From Achromobacter aloeverae (GTDB lineage: Bacteria > Pseudomonadota > Gammaproteobacteria > Burkholderiales > Burkholderiaceae_B): a stretch of 64,000 nt of DNA. The stretch spans positions 496,001 through 560,000 of the forward strand of contig NZ_PYAL01000004.1 of the NCBI RefSeq assembly GCF_004121055.1, in the 5' to 3' direction. The notes beneath the pieces are model-generated. The model did not search any database, was not told the DNA's origin, and saw only the letters and a program-made list of their open reading frames with translations. Shown piece by piece: positions 25,446 to 34,314 of the stretch. How positions within the stretch are numbered: the first letter of the stretch is position 1; each line of letters starts with the position of its first letter. Both the position numbers and the translations under genes were made by a program.

Positions 25446-26417
25446 ATGAACAGCTTGCGTCGCAGTGGGCTGGCGTTGGCGCTATGCATGATATTGCCGC
25501 GCGCCATGGCCGCCGATGCCTATCCTTCCCATCCTCTCGTGCTGGTCAACCCCTACGCGGTGGGCGGTCCCGCGGACCTGCTGGGGCGCGCGCTGGCGAA
25601 AGAACTGGGCGAGATCCTGGGGCAATCGGTCATCGTCGAGAACAAGCCCGGCGGCGGCGCCAGCATAGGCGCTGCCTATGTGGCCAAGGCCGCGCCGGAC
25701 GGCTACACCCTGCTGCTGGGGACCGCCGCCGCGCACACGGTGACGCCCGCGGCGACCAAAGTGCCCTACAAGGGCATCGACGATTTCGCTTTCGTCGGCA
25801 TGGTGGCGAATGTACCGAATATCCTGACCGTCCATCCGTCGCTCCCCGCGCAGGATCTGAAGGCCTTCATCGCCCTGGCCAGGTCGGAGCCTGGCAAGCT
25901 CAACTACGCATCGGCGGGCATGGGCAGCTCGCCCCATATCGCGGCCGAGATGTTCAAGTACTACGCCAGGATAGACCTGGTCCATGTGCCCTACAAGGGA
26001 GCGGCGCCGGCCGCGAACGACCTGGTGGCGGGCACCGTGCCGGTGGGATTGCTCAATATTTCCGCCGTGCTGCCCTTCATCAAGTCCGGCAGGTTGCGGG
26101 CGCTGGCGTACGCGAACAAGGAGCGGTCGCCGGACCTGCCCCACGTCCCCACGTTCGCCGAGTCCGGCCTGCCCGACATGGTGTCGGGGTCCTGGTACAG
26201 CCTGGCCGTGCCGGCCGGCACGCCGGCGGCGGTCGTGGACAAACTGGCGCAGGCGTTGAAGAGGACTCAGGAGCAGCCCGAATTCAAGAAGATACTGGCG
26301 GCGCAGAATGCCATCGCGATGCCGCAGCAGAAGCAGCAGGCCACCGAATACATACGCACGGACGGCGAGAGGCTCGCCGAGCTGGTGAAGGCCACCGGCA
26401 TGAAACTACAGGATTGA
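25446..26417 (+). CDS. Bug/TctC family periplasmic solute receptor
   Basis: At 323 residues this is the second Bug receptor in the window. A signal peptide of about 22 residues ends in PRAMAADA, and the mature part has HPLVLVNPYAVGGPADLLGRALA, VENKPGGGASIGAAYV, and HVPYKGAAPAANDLVAGTV. AAGGAG stands eight bases before the ATG. It is embedded among acyl-CoA genes, so it should bind the carboxylate that this operon degrades. No TctAB membrane components are present nearby. Confidence 0.93.
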   Translation: MNSLRRSGLALALCMILPRAMAADAYPSHPLVLVNPYAVGGPADLLGRALAKELGEILGQSVIVENKPGGGASIGAAYVAKAAPDGYTLLLGTAAAHTVTPAATKVPYKGIDDFAFVGMVANVPNILTVHPSLPAQDLKAFIALARSEPGKLNYASAGMGSSPHIAAEMFKYYARIDLVHVPYKGAAPAANDLVAGTVPVGLLNISAVLPFIKSGRLRALAYANKERSPDLPHVPTFAESGLPDMVSGSWYSLAVPAGTPAAVVDKLAQALKRTQEQPEFKKILAAQNAIAMPQQKQQATEYIRTDGERLAELVKATGMKLQD

Positions 26418-26426
26418 GGAACGGGA

Positions 26427-27203
26427 ATGAGTACGTTACCGGTATACGAAACGCTGGAGCTCGAACTGGCGGGCGGGATCGCCACGCTATGGTTGAATCG
26501 CCCGGACAGCCGCAATGCGCTGAACCTGCGCATGTGCCATGAGCTGACCGCGGCCTGCGAGGCGCTGGACGCCAACGACGCCGTGCGGGTAGTCGTCCTG
26601 CGGGCGCGCGGCGTGGCGTTCTGCGCGGGGGCGGACCTGAAGGAGCGCCAGGGCATGAGCGCGGCCGACATGGTGGCCCGCCGGGTGGACGGTTTTACCG
26701 CCTATGCCGCGCTGGAGGCCTTGTCCAAGCCCCTGGTCGCCGCGGTGCACGGCGCGGCCTTCGGGTCCGGCTGTGAAATCGCCGGGGCGTGCGACTTCGT
26801 TCTCGCGACGACGCAGGCGGCGTTCAAGTATCCGGAAGTCGGTTGGGGCACCGTCGGCGCGACGCAGCGCCTGCCGCGCATCGTCGGCCGCCGCATGGCG
26901 AAGGAGCTGTTGTTCACCGGCCGGACCATCGATGCGCAAGAGGCGCTGCAATTGGGATTGGTCAACCATGTGTACGAACCCGAGGCCTTCGATGCCGCCG
27001 TGGCCGGCATGGTCGAACGCATTGCCGCCGCCAACCCGCTTACCGTCCAGTTGACCAAGCAGAGCATCGACGATGGGCTGGACACCACGCGCGAAGGCGC
27101 TATGGCGATAGAGCTGCTTGCCATCCAGCGCAATCTCAGGCACAGCGATTGGCGGCAGGCGATAGCGGGCTTTGGCAAGGAGAAGCGCGATGCGGCTTCT
27201 TGA
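26427..27203 (+). CDS. Enoyl-CoA hydratase/isomerase family protein
   Basis: This 258-residue protein is the second crotonase-fold enzyme of the operon. The motifs are AFCAGADLKERQGM, HGAAFGSGCEIAGACDFV with Glu in the usual first catalytic position, and YPEVGWGTVGATQRLPRIVG. It resembles methylglutaconyl-CoA or general enoyl-CoA hydratases more than the one at 23457. An HMG-CoA-lyase-like gene downstream would fit a branched-chain (leucine/isoprenoid-like) acyl-CoA route. It overlaps the start of the ligase gene by 14 bases. Confidence 0.87.
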   Translation: MSTLPVYETLELELAGGIATLWLNRPDSRNALNLRMCHELTAACEALDANDAVRVVVLRARGVAFCAGADLKERQGMSAADMVARRVDGFTAYAALEALSKPLVAAVHGAAFGSGCEIAGACDFVLATTQAAFKYPEVGWGTVGATQRLPRIVGRRMAKELLFTGRTIDAQEALQLGLVNHVYEPEAFDAAVAGMVERIAAANPLTVQLTKQSIDDGLDTTREGAMAIELLAIQRNLRHSDWRQAIAGFGKEKRDAAS

Positions 27204-28851
27204 CGACGGGGGCGTTCCCGTTCCGGTGACCCTGCCGCAAGTCCTGCGGGCGACGGCAGGGGAGCGGGCGGACCGGGAAGCCTATGTGGGGCCGGGTGAG
27301 CGCCTGACCTGGACCGCCTTGCGCGCGCAAAGCCGGCAAGTGGCGGCCGCCTTGCACAAGGCCGGCATCCGCAGGGGCGATCACGTCGGCGTGATGCTGG
27401 GCAATTCGGGGCTGTGGATCGCCGCATTCTTCGCGTGCGCGTCACTGGGCGCGGTCACCGTCCCGGTGAACACGCGCTTCAAGGCCGAGGAATTGCAGTT
27501 CTGCCTGAAGCAGGCCGACGTCAAGCTGCTGCTCTACGCCGACCGCTTTCTTGGCATCGACTTCACGGACCTGCTGCGCCAGGTCGAGCCGGCGATCGAC
27601 CGGCGCCTCCCCGGTGACGCGCTGCCCCGCCTGGTCGCCGCCGTCATGGTGGGCGAGGGCCAGGCGCCGGGGGGAGCCTGGACCCTGGCGGACTTCCTGG
27701 CGGCGGGCACGGATGTTTCCGGCGAGGAGCTGGACCGGCTGGCCGGCGAGGTGACGCCCGACGATGTGCTGTTGATGCAATACACGTCCGGCACGACCTC
27801 CTTTCCCAAGGGCGTCATGCTTAGCCACTACAACATGCTGGGCGACGCGGCCTCGGTCGCGCGCCGCATGGGGGTGACGGCGGACGACCGCTATTTCAGC
27901 ATCCGGCCTTTCTTCCATGTCGCGGGCAGCACCTTGTCGGTGCTGGTGAGCCTGGTCACGGGCTGCTGCCTGCTGAGCCTGCCCAAGTTCGATGTCGCGC
28001 AAACGCTGGCGGTCCTGGAGCAAGAGCGCTGCACGCTGACCTCGGGCAACGACACGATTTTCCTGATGATGATGGGGCACGCCGACTTCGATCCCGGCCG
28101 CCTGTCCCTGAAGGGCGGCTGGGCCGCGGCGGGCCCCGAGGTCATGCAGAAAATCCGCGACGTGATGCGGGTGCCTTACGTGTGCAACGCCTACGGACAG
28201 TCCGAGGCGTCGCCCAATGTGCTGGTGAGCGACCGCGAGGATGCGTTCGAGCTGCGCCGCGACGGCTACATGCTGCCCCATCCGGGCGTGGAGGTGCGGC
28301 TGGCGGACGCGGAGACCGGCGCCATCGTTCCGCCTGGCGCGGGCCGCGGGGAAATCCAGGTGCGCGGGTGGAACGTCATGCGGGGCTACTACAACCTGCC
28401 CGAAGCCAGCGCCCGCGCCTTCACCCCCGACGGCTGGCTGCGTACCGGCGACATGGGCGACCAGCGCGCGGACGGCCGCATGCGCATGGTCGGCCGGCTC
28501 AAGGACCTCTTCCGCGTCGGCGGGGAGAACGTCGCGCCCGCGGAAGTGGAGGAAGTCCTGCACGGTCATCCGGCGGTGCGGATGGCGCAGGTGGTCGGGG
28601 TGCCGGACGCCCGCCTGGGCGAGGTCGCGGGCGCCTTCGTCCTGTTGAAGCCCGGGCAGCAGAGCAGTTGCGAGGAACTGATCGCCTGGTGCAAGGCGCG
28701 CTGCGCCAACTTCAAGGTGCCGCGCTACATGGCGCTGGTCGACACGTTCGAGCATATCGGCATGACCGGCAGCAGCAAGGTGCAAAAGAACAAGCTGCGT
28801 GACTACGCGGTTGAACTCTGGAAAATCGAACGGGATACGGTAGCCAAATGA
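27190..28851 (+). CDS. AMP-forming acyl-CoA synthetase
   Basis: This 553-residue ANL-superfamily ligase has LLMQYTSGTTSFPKGVMLSHYNM as the nucleotide loop, NAYGQSEASPN in the adenine-binding area and LRTGDMGDQRADGRMRMVGRLKDLFRVGGENVAP in the hinge. It resembles medium-chain fatty acid and cyclohexane-carboxylate ligases. The ATG at 27190 follows AAGGAG by six bases and is preferred to an in-frame TTG at 27172. The gene overlaps both neighbours and so is tightly coupled. It probably activates the acid bound by the Bug receptor. Confidence 0.88.
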   Translation: MRLLDDGGVPVPVTLPQVLRATAGERADREAYVGPGERLTWTALRAQSRQVAAALHKAGIRRGDHVGVMLGNSGLWIAAFFACASLGAVTVPVNTRFKAEELQFCLKQADVKLLLYADRFLGIDFTDLLRQVEPAIDRRLPGDALPRLVAAVMVGEGQAPGGAWTLADFLAAGTDVSGEELDRLAGEVTPDDVLLMQYTSGTTSFPKGVMLSHYNMLGDAASVARRMGVTADDRYFSIRPFFHVAGSTLSVLVSLVTGCCLLSLPKFDVAQTLAVLEQERCTLTSGNDTIFLMMMGHADFDPGRLSLKGGWAAAGPEVMQKIRDVMRVPYVCNAYGQSEASPNVLVSDREDAFELRRDGYMLPHPGVEVRLADAETGAIVPPGAGRGEIQVRGWNVMRGYYNLPEASARAFTPDGWLRTGDMGDQRADGRMRMVGRLKDLFRVGGENVAPAEVEEVLHGHPAVRMAQVVGVPDARLGEVAGAFVLLKPGQQSSCEELIAWCKARCANFKVPRYMALVDTFEHIGMTGSSKVQKNKLRDYAVELWKIERDTVAK

Positions 28852-29855
28852 GCGACGTCCATCACACGAGCGCGGGATCGCCGCTGGAACAGGACGGCCG
28901 CAACGTCGTGCTGTGCGAGTGCTTCGCCCGCGACGGCTTGCAGCACGAGCCGGACTTCCTGCCCACCGCCACCAAGGCGGCGCTGGTGCAACGCTTTGCG
29001 GATATCGGGTTCGCCCGGGTGGAGGCGACTTCGTACAGCAACCCCAAGGTCGTGCCGCAATTCGCCGACGCCAGCGACCTGCTGCGCGCGCTGCCGCGCC
29101 GCGCGGGGGTCTACTACAAGGCGACGTGCGCCAATGGGCGCGCGGTCGAGCGCGCGGTGGCCGATGCAAGTGCGGGATTCGGCGCCAACGAGATCAGCCT
29201 GCTGGTGTCGGCCACGGAAACGCATTCGATGAAGAACCTGGCCCGCAGCCGTTCGGACCAGTGGGCCAATATCCGCCAGATGGCTGCCGTGGCGGATGGC
29301 CGGTTTCGCCTGGTCGGCACGATCTCCATGGCGTTCGGCTGTTCATTCGAAGGCCATGTCGACCCGGCGACCGTGATCGAGGACGTGGGCCGGATGCGCG
29401 ATTGCGGGGTGCGCCATGTGACGCTCGGCGACACCACCGGCACCGCGACGCCGGTCACCACGCGCGCGCTCTTTCGCCGCATGATGGCCGAGTATCCCGA
29501 CGTGGTGCCCATCGCCCACTTCCACGATACGCGCGGCACCGGCCTGGCGAACTATGTCGCGGCGCTGGAGTCGGGCGTGCGGCATTTCGACTGCGCCTTT
29601 GGCGGCGTCGGCGGCCACCCAGCCAAGGTCAAGTACGGCGGCGGCCATACCGGCAACGTATGCACGGAAGACCTGGTGGACCTGTTCGAGAACATGGGCA
29701 TAAGCACCGGCATCGACATGGACCGGCTGCTGTCCACCGTGGAAGAGTGCGAAGGGGCGCTGGGCAGGCCCTTGCATGGGCGCGTCGCCCGTAGCGGCCT
29801 GAATCCCTTGCGCAATGCGGGCGCGGCCGCCGTTGCCGCTCCTCGCTCCGCGTGA
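28848..29855 (+). CDS. HMG-CoA lyase-like (DRE-TIM) enzyme lacking the usual loop Cys
   Basis: This 335-residue DRE-TIM metalloenzyme resembles 3-hydroxy-3-methylglutaryl-CoA lyase, which splits HMG-CoA into acetoacetate and acetyl-CoA. Retained residues include RDGLQ near the N-terminus, the HFHD metal ligands and HTGNVCTEDLV. However, the catalytic-loop motif GGCP of true HMG-CoA lyases reads GGHP, with His257 in place of the conserved Cys. It may therefore act on a different hydroxyacyl-CoA or be an aldolase. It overlaps the ligase stop by four bases and belongs to the operon. Confidence 0.83.
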   Translation: MSDVHHTSAGSPLEQDGRNVVLCECFARDGLQHEPDFLPTATKAALVQRFADIGFARVEATSYSNPKVVPQFADASDLLRALPRRAGVYYKATCANGRAVERAVADASAGFGANEISLLVSATETHSMKNLARSRSDQWANIRQMAAVADGRFRLVGTISMAFGCSFEGHVDPATVIEDVGRMRDCGVRHVTLGDTTGTATPVTTRALFRRMMAEYPDVVPIAHFHDTRGTGLANYVAALESGVRHFDCAFGGVGGHPAKVKYGGGHTGNVCTEDLVDLFENMGISTGIDMDRLLSTVEECEGALGRPLHGRVARSGLNPLRNAGAAAVAAPRSA

Positions 29856-29893
29856 GGGGGCGGCATGGCTTATCTCCAGGACAACTCCAGATC

Positions 29894-30448
29894 ATGACCA
29901 TAGCTCCCGCCAACGTAAGCAAAACGTCGTCGCCGGCCTCCTCCTCCGTCCGCGGGACGGCGGACGCGCGCCCGCGCAGTTTCAAGGAGTTGATCTCCTT
30001 TCGCCTGAACATGCTGGCGAGCACCTGGAGCCGCCTCGCCGCCGAAACCAATCAGCGCGAGTTCGGCGTGGATCCACGCGAGTGGCGCATCATCGGCATG
30101 TTGGGCGCTGATGCGCCGATGTCCCTGCAAGGCCTGGCGCGCGAGGTGAACCTGGACAAGAGCCAGGCCAGCCGCACGGTTTCGGACATGATCGAGCGTG
30201 GCCTGTTGCAACGGGGCGCGGACGAGAGCGACGGTCGCGGCGTGCGGCTGAGCCTGACCGCGCAGGGCAAGGCGCTCTACCGCAAGGTCTTTCCGCGCGC
30301 CGTCAAGCGGAACGAGCAACTGCTCGCGGTGCTCAGCGAGGAAGAGCGGGCGGTGCTGGATCGCGCGCTGGACGTGCTGACCGCGCATGCCCAGGAAACC
30401 CTGGCGGAGTCGCGCAAGACGGCGGCGCGCGGCGCGACAAAGGCCTGA
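29894..30448 (+). CDS. MarR-family transcriptional regulator
   Basis: This 184-residue protein has a MarR-type winged helix: WRIIGMLGADAPMSLQGLAREVNLDKSQASRTVSDMIERGLL is helix-turn-helix, and ESDGRGVRLSLTAQGKALY is the wing. The first 35 residues are Ser/Ala-rich and look disordered. An in-frame GTG at 29852 overlaps the preceding stop and would add 14 residues; neither start has a strong ribosome site. MarR proteins often repress their own operon and are released by an aromatic or acyl-CoA ligand. The three-part repeat at 22414-22460 is a candidate target. Confidence 0.88.
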   Translation: MTIAPANVSKTSSPASSSVRGTADARPRSFKELISFRLNMLASTWSRLAAETNQREFGVDPREWRIIGMLGADAPMSLQGLAREVNLDKSQASRTVSDMIERGLLQRGADESDGRGVRLSLTAQGKALYRKVFPRAVKRNEQLLAVLSEEERAVLDRALDVLTAHAQETLAESRKTAARGATKA

Positions 30449-30527
30449 GCGCAGCGAGTAAGGCGGCGGGCGGCCGTATTACTCGGCGACCCCCTTGTTC
30501 GTCAGCCTTGCCCTATCTTCTTGCCGG

Positions 30528-31967
30528 TCAAGCCGCCGTTGCCAGCGCCGTCTGCAGTGAGTGGGCCAGGGCTTGCGCGGTGGCGGTGGCGCCGGCCACT
30601 TGTTCGCCGATGGCGTTGGACTCCCAATTCACGCCGCGCATGGGGTGGCCGACGGCATAGAGTCCCGTGGTGTCCAGGGTCCTGGAGCGTACGGCCCCGG
30701 TTTGCGAGACCGCGTCGATGCCGAAGCCGGTGCTGTGCGGCACGACATAGGCGCGTGCCACCAGCTGGCGCAGCAGCGGATCGTCGATGCGGGTCCAGTC
30801 GAAATCGAAACCGCGTGAGTTGAACACGCGGTCCGCCTCCAATGTGCGGGTTTTCGCCTCGCCGCGCGCTTGCCAGGTGACCGCGATGCGGCCGCTGCCG
30901 GCGCGTGCGATGCGGCGGACCCGTCCTGTGAGCTTGCTGTAGCGGCTGGCCTGCTGCAAACCCTCCAGCCATGTCGCCGACGCCGGCGCGGCCTTGTGCA
31001 GGCTGATTTCCCAATAGGCCCGCAAGTGGCGGATAAAGCGCTTGCGCTCGGCGTTGCTGGCCTGGTTCCACAAGGCCGGCACATGGGGTCGCACCGCGCC
31101 GGTGAGGCGTTGCCAGTTTTCGCCGGCGTCGCGGATGGCGGCGTGCGTGGCGAGCACCTGGCGCACCAGCTGTCGCAAGGTGGCGGGCAGGGCCTGCGCA
31201 TCGAGGAAGGGCGGCCAGGGCGTGACGTCCAGGCGGCGCGCGACCAGCAGGCCGCGGCGCGAGATGCCGTGGAAATGGCCCCGGAAACCCTGGGCGTCCG
31301 CGCTGAGCATGGCATCGAGCGCGGACAGGCCGTTGCCGATGACGACGGCGTCGCGCGCATCCGACAGATCGGCGGAGGGGCTGGTCCAGATGTCGTCGAC
31401 CACGCGTCCTTCGGCGATGAGGTCCGGGTCGACCTCGACATCGCCGCGGCCCAGCGTGGCGGTGAACAAGCCGGTCGCCAGCACGACACGATCGGCCTGC
31501 AGGCTGCGGCCGGACACCAGGCGCACGGTCCAGCGTCCGTCACCGGCGCGTTCCAGGTCGATGGCGCGATCGACGACGTGGCGGAATTCGATCGGGTGCG
31601 GGGCCTGGGCCAGCGCCGTCTCCAGTTCGGCCTGCACGTAATCGCCATAGAGGTATCGCGGCGGGAAGGCATCGCTCCAGGCCACGCCGGTCGGCGGCGT
31701 CCAGCCGTCGCGCGCCGCCTGTTCCCGCAACCAGTTGGCGAGGTGCTCGGGCTGGTCGGCATACAGCGTGAAGTTCTTCGCTGGGCCATTGACCAGGTGG
31801 ACGGGCAGCCGCGTGCCGTAGGCGATGCCGCGACCGATTTCGTTGCGGCTTTCTACGATGCTGATGCGCAGCGGGGACGGCGTGGCGCGTGCCAGCTTGA
31901 TGCCGGTGACGGTGCCCGCGAATCCGCCGCCGACGATGACGACGTGCCGCGCTTGGTTCATGGACAT
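30528..31967 (-). CDS. FAD/NAD(P)-binding protein (NAD_binding_9 type)
   Basis: This is a 479-residue flavoprotein with an N-terminal dinucleotide fold (HVVIVGGGFAGTVTGIKLA) and a second loop, AVVIGNGLSALDAML, about residue 205. Members of this family are annotated as FAD/NAD(P)-binding or hydroxyacylglutathione-type proteins, and few have known reactions. GAGAGG precedes the ATG. It stands alone and converges with the MarR gene. No substrate can be proposed from the neighbours. The stretch 31968-32174 upstream contains no gene. Confidence 0.8.
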   Translation of the reverse strand: MSMNQARHVVIVGGGFAGTVTGIKLARATPSPLRISIVESRNEIGRGIAYGTRLPVHLVNGPAKNFTLYADQPEHLANWLREQAARDGWTPPTGVAWSDAFPPRYLYGDYVQAELETALAQAPHPIEFRHVVDRAIDLERAGDGRWTVRLVSGRSLQADRVVLATGLFTATLGRGDVEVDPDLIAEGRVVDDIWTSPSADLSDARDAVVIGNGLSALDAMLSADAQGFRGHFHGISRRGLLVARRLDVTPWPPFLDAQALPATLRQLVRQVLATHAAIRDAGENWQRLTGAVRPHVPALWNQASNAERKRFIRHLRAYWEISLHKAAPASATWLEGLQQASRYSKLTGRVRRIARAGSGRIAVTWQARGEAKTRTLEADRVFNSRGFDFDWTRIDDPLLRQLVARAYVVPHSTGFGIDAVSQTGAVRSRTLDTTGLYAVGHPMRGVNWESNAIGEQVAGATATAQALAHSLQTALATAA

Positions 31968-32077
31968 GAGGCCTCTCGTGGGTGTGCTTGCGATGACGCC
32001 TACGTGGCGCTGGCGTCGAGGCAGTCGATGGTAAGGCAGCCCGGCGCGTGGCCTCTATACGCATTTCTTTTTTTCTA

Positions 32078-32092
32078 ATGCGCGATGCGCAT
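32078..32092. promoter_or_regulatory. Small palindrome upstream of the flavoprotein gene
   Basis: ATGCGC-GAT-GCGCAT is a 6-3-6 inverted repeat about 110 bases upstream of the flavoprotein start, next to a T-rich tract (32066-32074). It may be an operator. No match to a named site is recognised. Confidence 0.3.
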
Positions 32093-32174
32093 GTAGCGGC
32101 GTGCGACCTTCGGCGACGGGTCGTCGTGCGCGCGGTCTGGTCGCGGATCATGGAAAGCAAGGGCACGGGCACGG

Positions 32175-32208
32175 AAAAAAAAGGGAACCCACCGGGTTCC
32201 CTTTTTTT
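32175..32208. terminator. Bidirectional rho-independent terminator
   Basis: Eight A, GGGAACCC (32183-32190), ACC loop, GGGTTCCC (32194-32201), then seven T. The A-run on one side and T-run on the other let it work on both strands. It ends 19 bases from the gntP stop and so terminates the gntKP transcript; on the plus strand it would block read-through into the gnt region. Confidence 0.9.
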
Positions 32209-32227
32209 GGATCAACTGCCTGCCAGG

Positions 32228-33631
32228 CTAAATGAACTGCCACAGCGCGTAGGTCAGGATCAGCCCCATCACCGCCAGTATCGTTTCCATGAACGACCAG
32301 GTCTTGATGGTCTGCCCTATGCTGAGGCCGAAATATTCCTTCACCAGCCAGAACCCGGCGTCGTTGACATGCGAGAAGAACACCGAGCCGGCGCCGATGG
32401 CCAGCACCACCAGCGACAGGTGGGTCTGCGGCATGCCGACGGCGAGCTTTTCGATGATGCCGGCGGCCGTCACCGTGGCCACGGTCGCGGAGCCGGTGGC
32501 CAGGCGGATCAGCACCGCCACGATCCATGCCAGGACCAGGACCGACATGCCGGTGGACAGGGCGATCTTGGCAATGGCTTGGCCGGCGCCGCCGTCCACC
32601 AGCGATTGCTTGAAACCGCCGCCGGCGCCGACGATCAGCATCACGCCCACCACGGGCATCAGGCTGTTGCCGATCTTCTTCGCCAGCACGGGGACCGAGA
32701 AGCCGACGGCGGTGCCGAAGGTGACCATGGCCAGCAGCACGGCGAACAGCAGCGCGAACACGGGGTCGCCGATGAAGTCGAACAGGTGCCGCAAGGACGA
32801 CGCCTTGTCCAGCCAGATATCCGACGCCGCCTTGGCCAGCATCAGGATGATGGGAGAGAGCAGGGTGATCAGCGTCGCGCCGAAGGACGGCTGCCGGCTG
32901 GGCTTGGGATCGTCGCCGTTGGCAGCGGTCTCGGCCCCTGCCTCGGCCTTGCCCGACGCCGTGACGGCGTAGGCGGCGCCGGCCGCGCCCACCGGCACCA
33001 TGCGGGCGGCGAGCGCGCCGAACAGCGGACCGCCCACGATGACGGTCGGTATCGCGATGAGCAGGCCCAGCCCCAGCGTCAGGCCGACATCGGCGTGCAG
33101 GATGGCGATGGCCGCCAGGGGGCCGGGGTGCGGCGGAATGAAGCCGTGCAGCACCGACAAGCCGGCCAGGGCCGGGATGCCCAGGCGCATGGCCGGGCCC
33201 TTGGACCGGTGCACGGCCAGCATGACCACGGGGATGAGCAGCACCAGGCCGATCTCGAAGAACATCGGGATGCCGATGATGCTGGCCACCAGCGCCATTT
33301 TCCAGGGTAGCGTGGCGGGGCGGCCGCGCAGCATCCGGTCGACCAGGATATCGGCCCCGCCGGAGTCGGCCAGTAATTTGCCCAGCATGGCCCCCAAGGC
33401 GATCAGCACGCCGACGTAACCCAGCACCCCGCCGACGCCGTTTTCATAGGAGGTGGTGACCTTCTCCAGCGGAATGCCGGAGCCCACGCCCACGAACAGG
33501 GCGCCGATGGTCAGCGCCAGGAAGGCGTGCAGCTTCAACCAGACGATAAGCAGGACGAGCAGGGCAATACCGGCCGCGGCGACAACCAATACCTGGATGT
33601 CGTGCGGATTGAGCTCCGTGGACGGGTTCAT
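32228..33631 (-). CDS. gntP: Gluconate:H+ symporter, GntP family
   Basis: This 467-residue integral membrane protein belongs to the GntP family, with about 12-14 hydrophobic segments and a short cytoplasmic loop rich in Ala/Glu near residues 225-245. Family hallmarks are GALFVGVGSGIPLEKV, GMPQTHLSLVVLAIGAGSVFFSHVNDAGFWLVKEYFG and METILAVMGLI. It imports gluconate or a related sugar acid with protons. The ATG overlaps the TGA of gntK, so import and phosphorylation are co-expressed. Confidence 0.92.
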   Translation of the reverse strand: MNPSTELNPHDIQVLVVAAAGIALLVLLIVWLKLHAFLALTIGALFVGVGSGIPLEKVTTSYENGVGGVLGYVGVLIALGAMLGKLLADSGGADILVDRMLRGRPATLPWKMALVASIIGIPMFFEIGLVLLIPVVMLAVHRSKGPAMRLGIPALAGLSVLHGFIPPHPGPLAAIAILHADVGLTLGLGLLIAIPTVIVGGPLFGALAARMVPVGAAGAAYAVTASGKAEAGAETAANGDDPKPSRQPSFGATLITLLSPIILMLAKAASDIWLDKASSLRHLFDFIGDPVFALLFAVLLAMVTFGTAVGFSVPVLAKKIGNSLMPVVGVMLIVGAGGGFKQSLVDGGAGQAIAKIALSTGMSVLVLAWIVAVLIRLATGSATVATVTAAGIIEKLAVGMPQTHLSLVVLAIGAGSVFFSHVNDAGFWLVKEYFGLSIGQTIKTWSFMETILAVMGLILTYALWQFI

Positions 33632-34176
33632 GGGGTCTCCTTTTTTCCCGTGTTGGCTTGCAATCCGAGCTTCTTGAGGATGTCGTTGGCGATGGCGGAT
33701 GGCGACCCGCCGATTTCCACGCGGACGGCGGGCTCGTCGGGCGCGGGTTCCTCCAGGGTGGCGAACTGGCTGTCAAGCAGGCTGGCCGGCATGAAATGGC
33801 CGTGGCGGGTGGCCAGGCGCTCGGCGATCAGGTCGCGCGAGCCGTGCAGGTAGACGAAGGTGACTCCATGGCCGCGCCGATTGATGAGTTCCCGATAGGA
33901 ACGCTTCAGGGCGGAGCAGGTGATCAGGCCATCGGAGCCGCTGTCCAGGCATTGCTCGATCCACGTGGCCACCGATTCCAGCCAGGGCTTGCGGTCGTCG
34001 TCATTGAGCGGATGGCCGGACCGCATTTTTTCCACATTGGCCGGCGGATGCAGGGCGTCGCCCTCCTCGAAAGGCCAATCCAGCCGGCCTGACAATATCG
34101 CCGCGACGGTCGTCTTGCCGCAGCCGGCGACGCCCATCAGCACCAGCACCTCGGGCCGTGCGCGCGGATGTTCCAT
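33628..34176 (-). CDS. gntK: Gluconokinase
   Basis: This 182-residue kinase phosphorylates gluconate to 6-phosphogluconate. The P-loop GVAGCGKT is at 15-22, followed by the family's FEEGDALHPPANVEKMRSGHPLNDDDRKPWL and CSALKRSYRE, which bind the substrate. Length is normal for GntK. The ATG at 34176 is chosen because GGGAGG precedes it by a proper distance; a further upstream frame extension lacks family residues. It is the first gene of a gntK-gntP operon, and the product feeds the Entner-Doudoroff or pentose phosphate route. Confidence 0.93.
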   Translation of the reverse strand: MEHPRARPEVLVLMGVAGCGKTTVAAILSGRLDWPFEEGDALHPPANVEKMRSGHPLNDDDRKPWLESVATWIEQCLDSGSDGLITCSALKRSYRELINRRGHGVTFVYLHGSRDLIAERLATRHGHFMPASLLDSQFATLEEPAPDEPAVRVEIGGSPSAIANDILKKLGLQANTGKKETP

Positions 34177-34314
34177 GCTTACCCTCCCATGTTCCGTATC
34201 TTGTGCGCCCCTGACAGGGCCATGCGGATCCGGCAGGCTGCCCAGCCCGGCCGTCATGCGCCCGTCGTATCAGCTTGCCGTCAGCCGTGGGGGCGGCCTG
34301 ACAAGAGTGTATCC

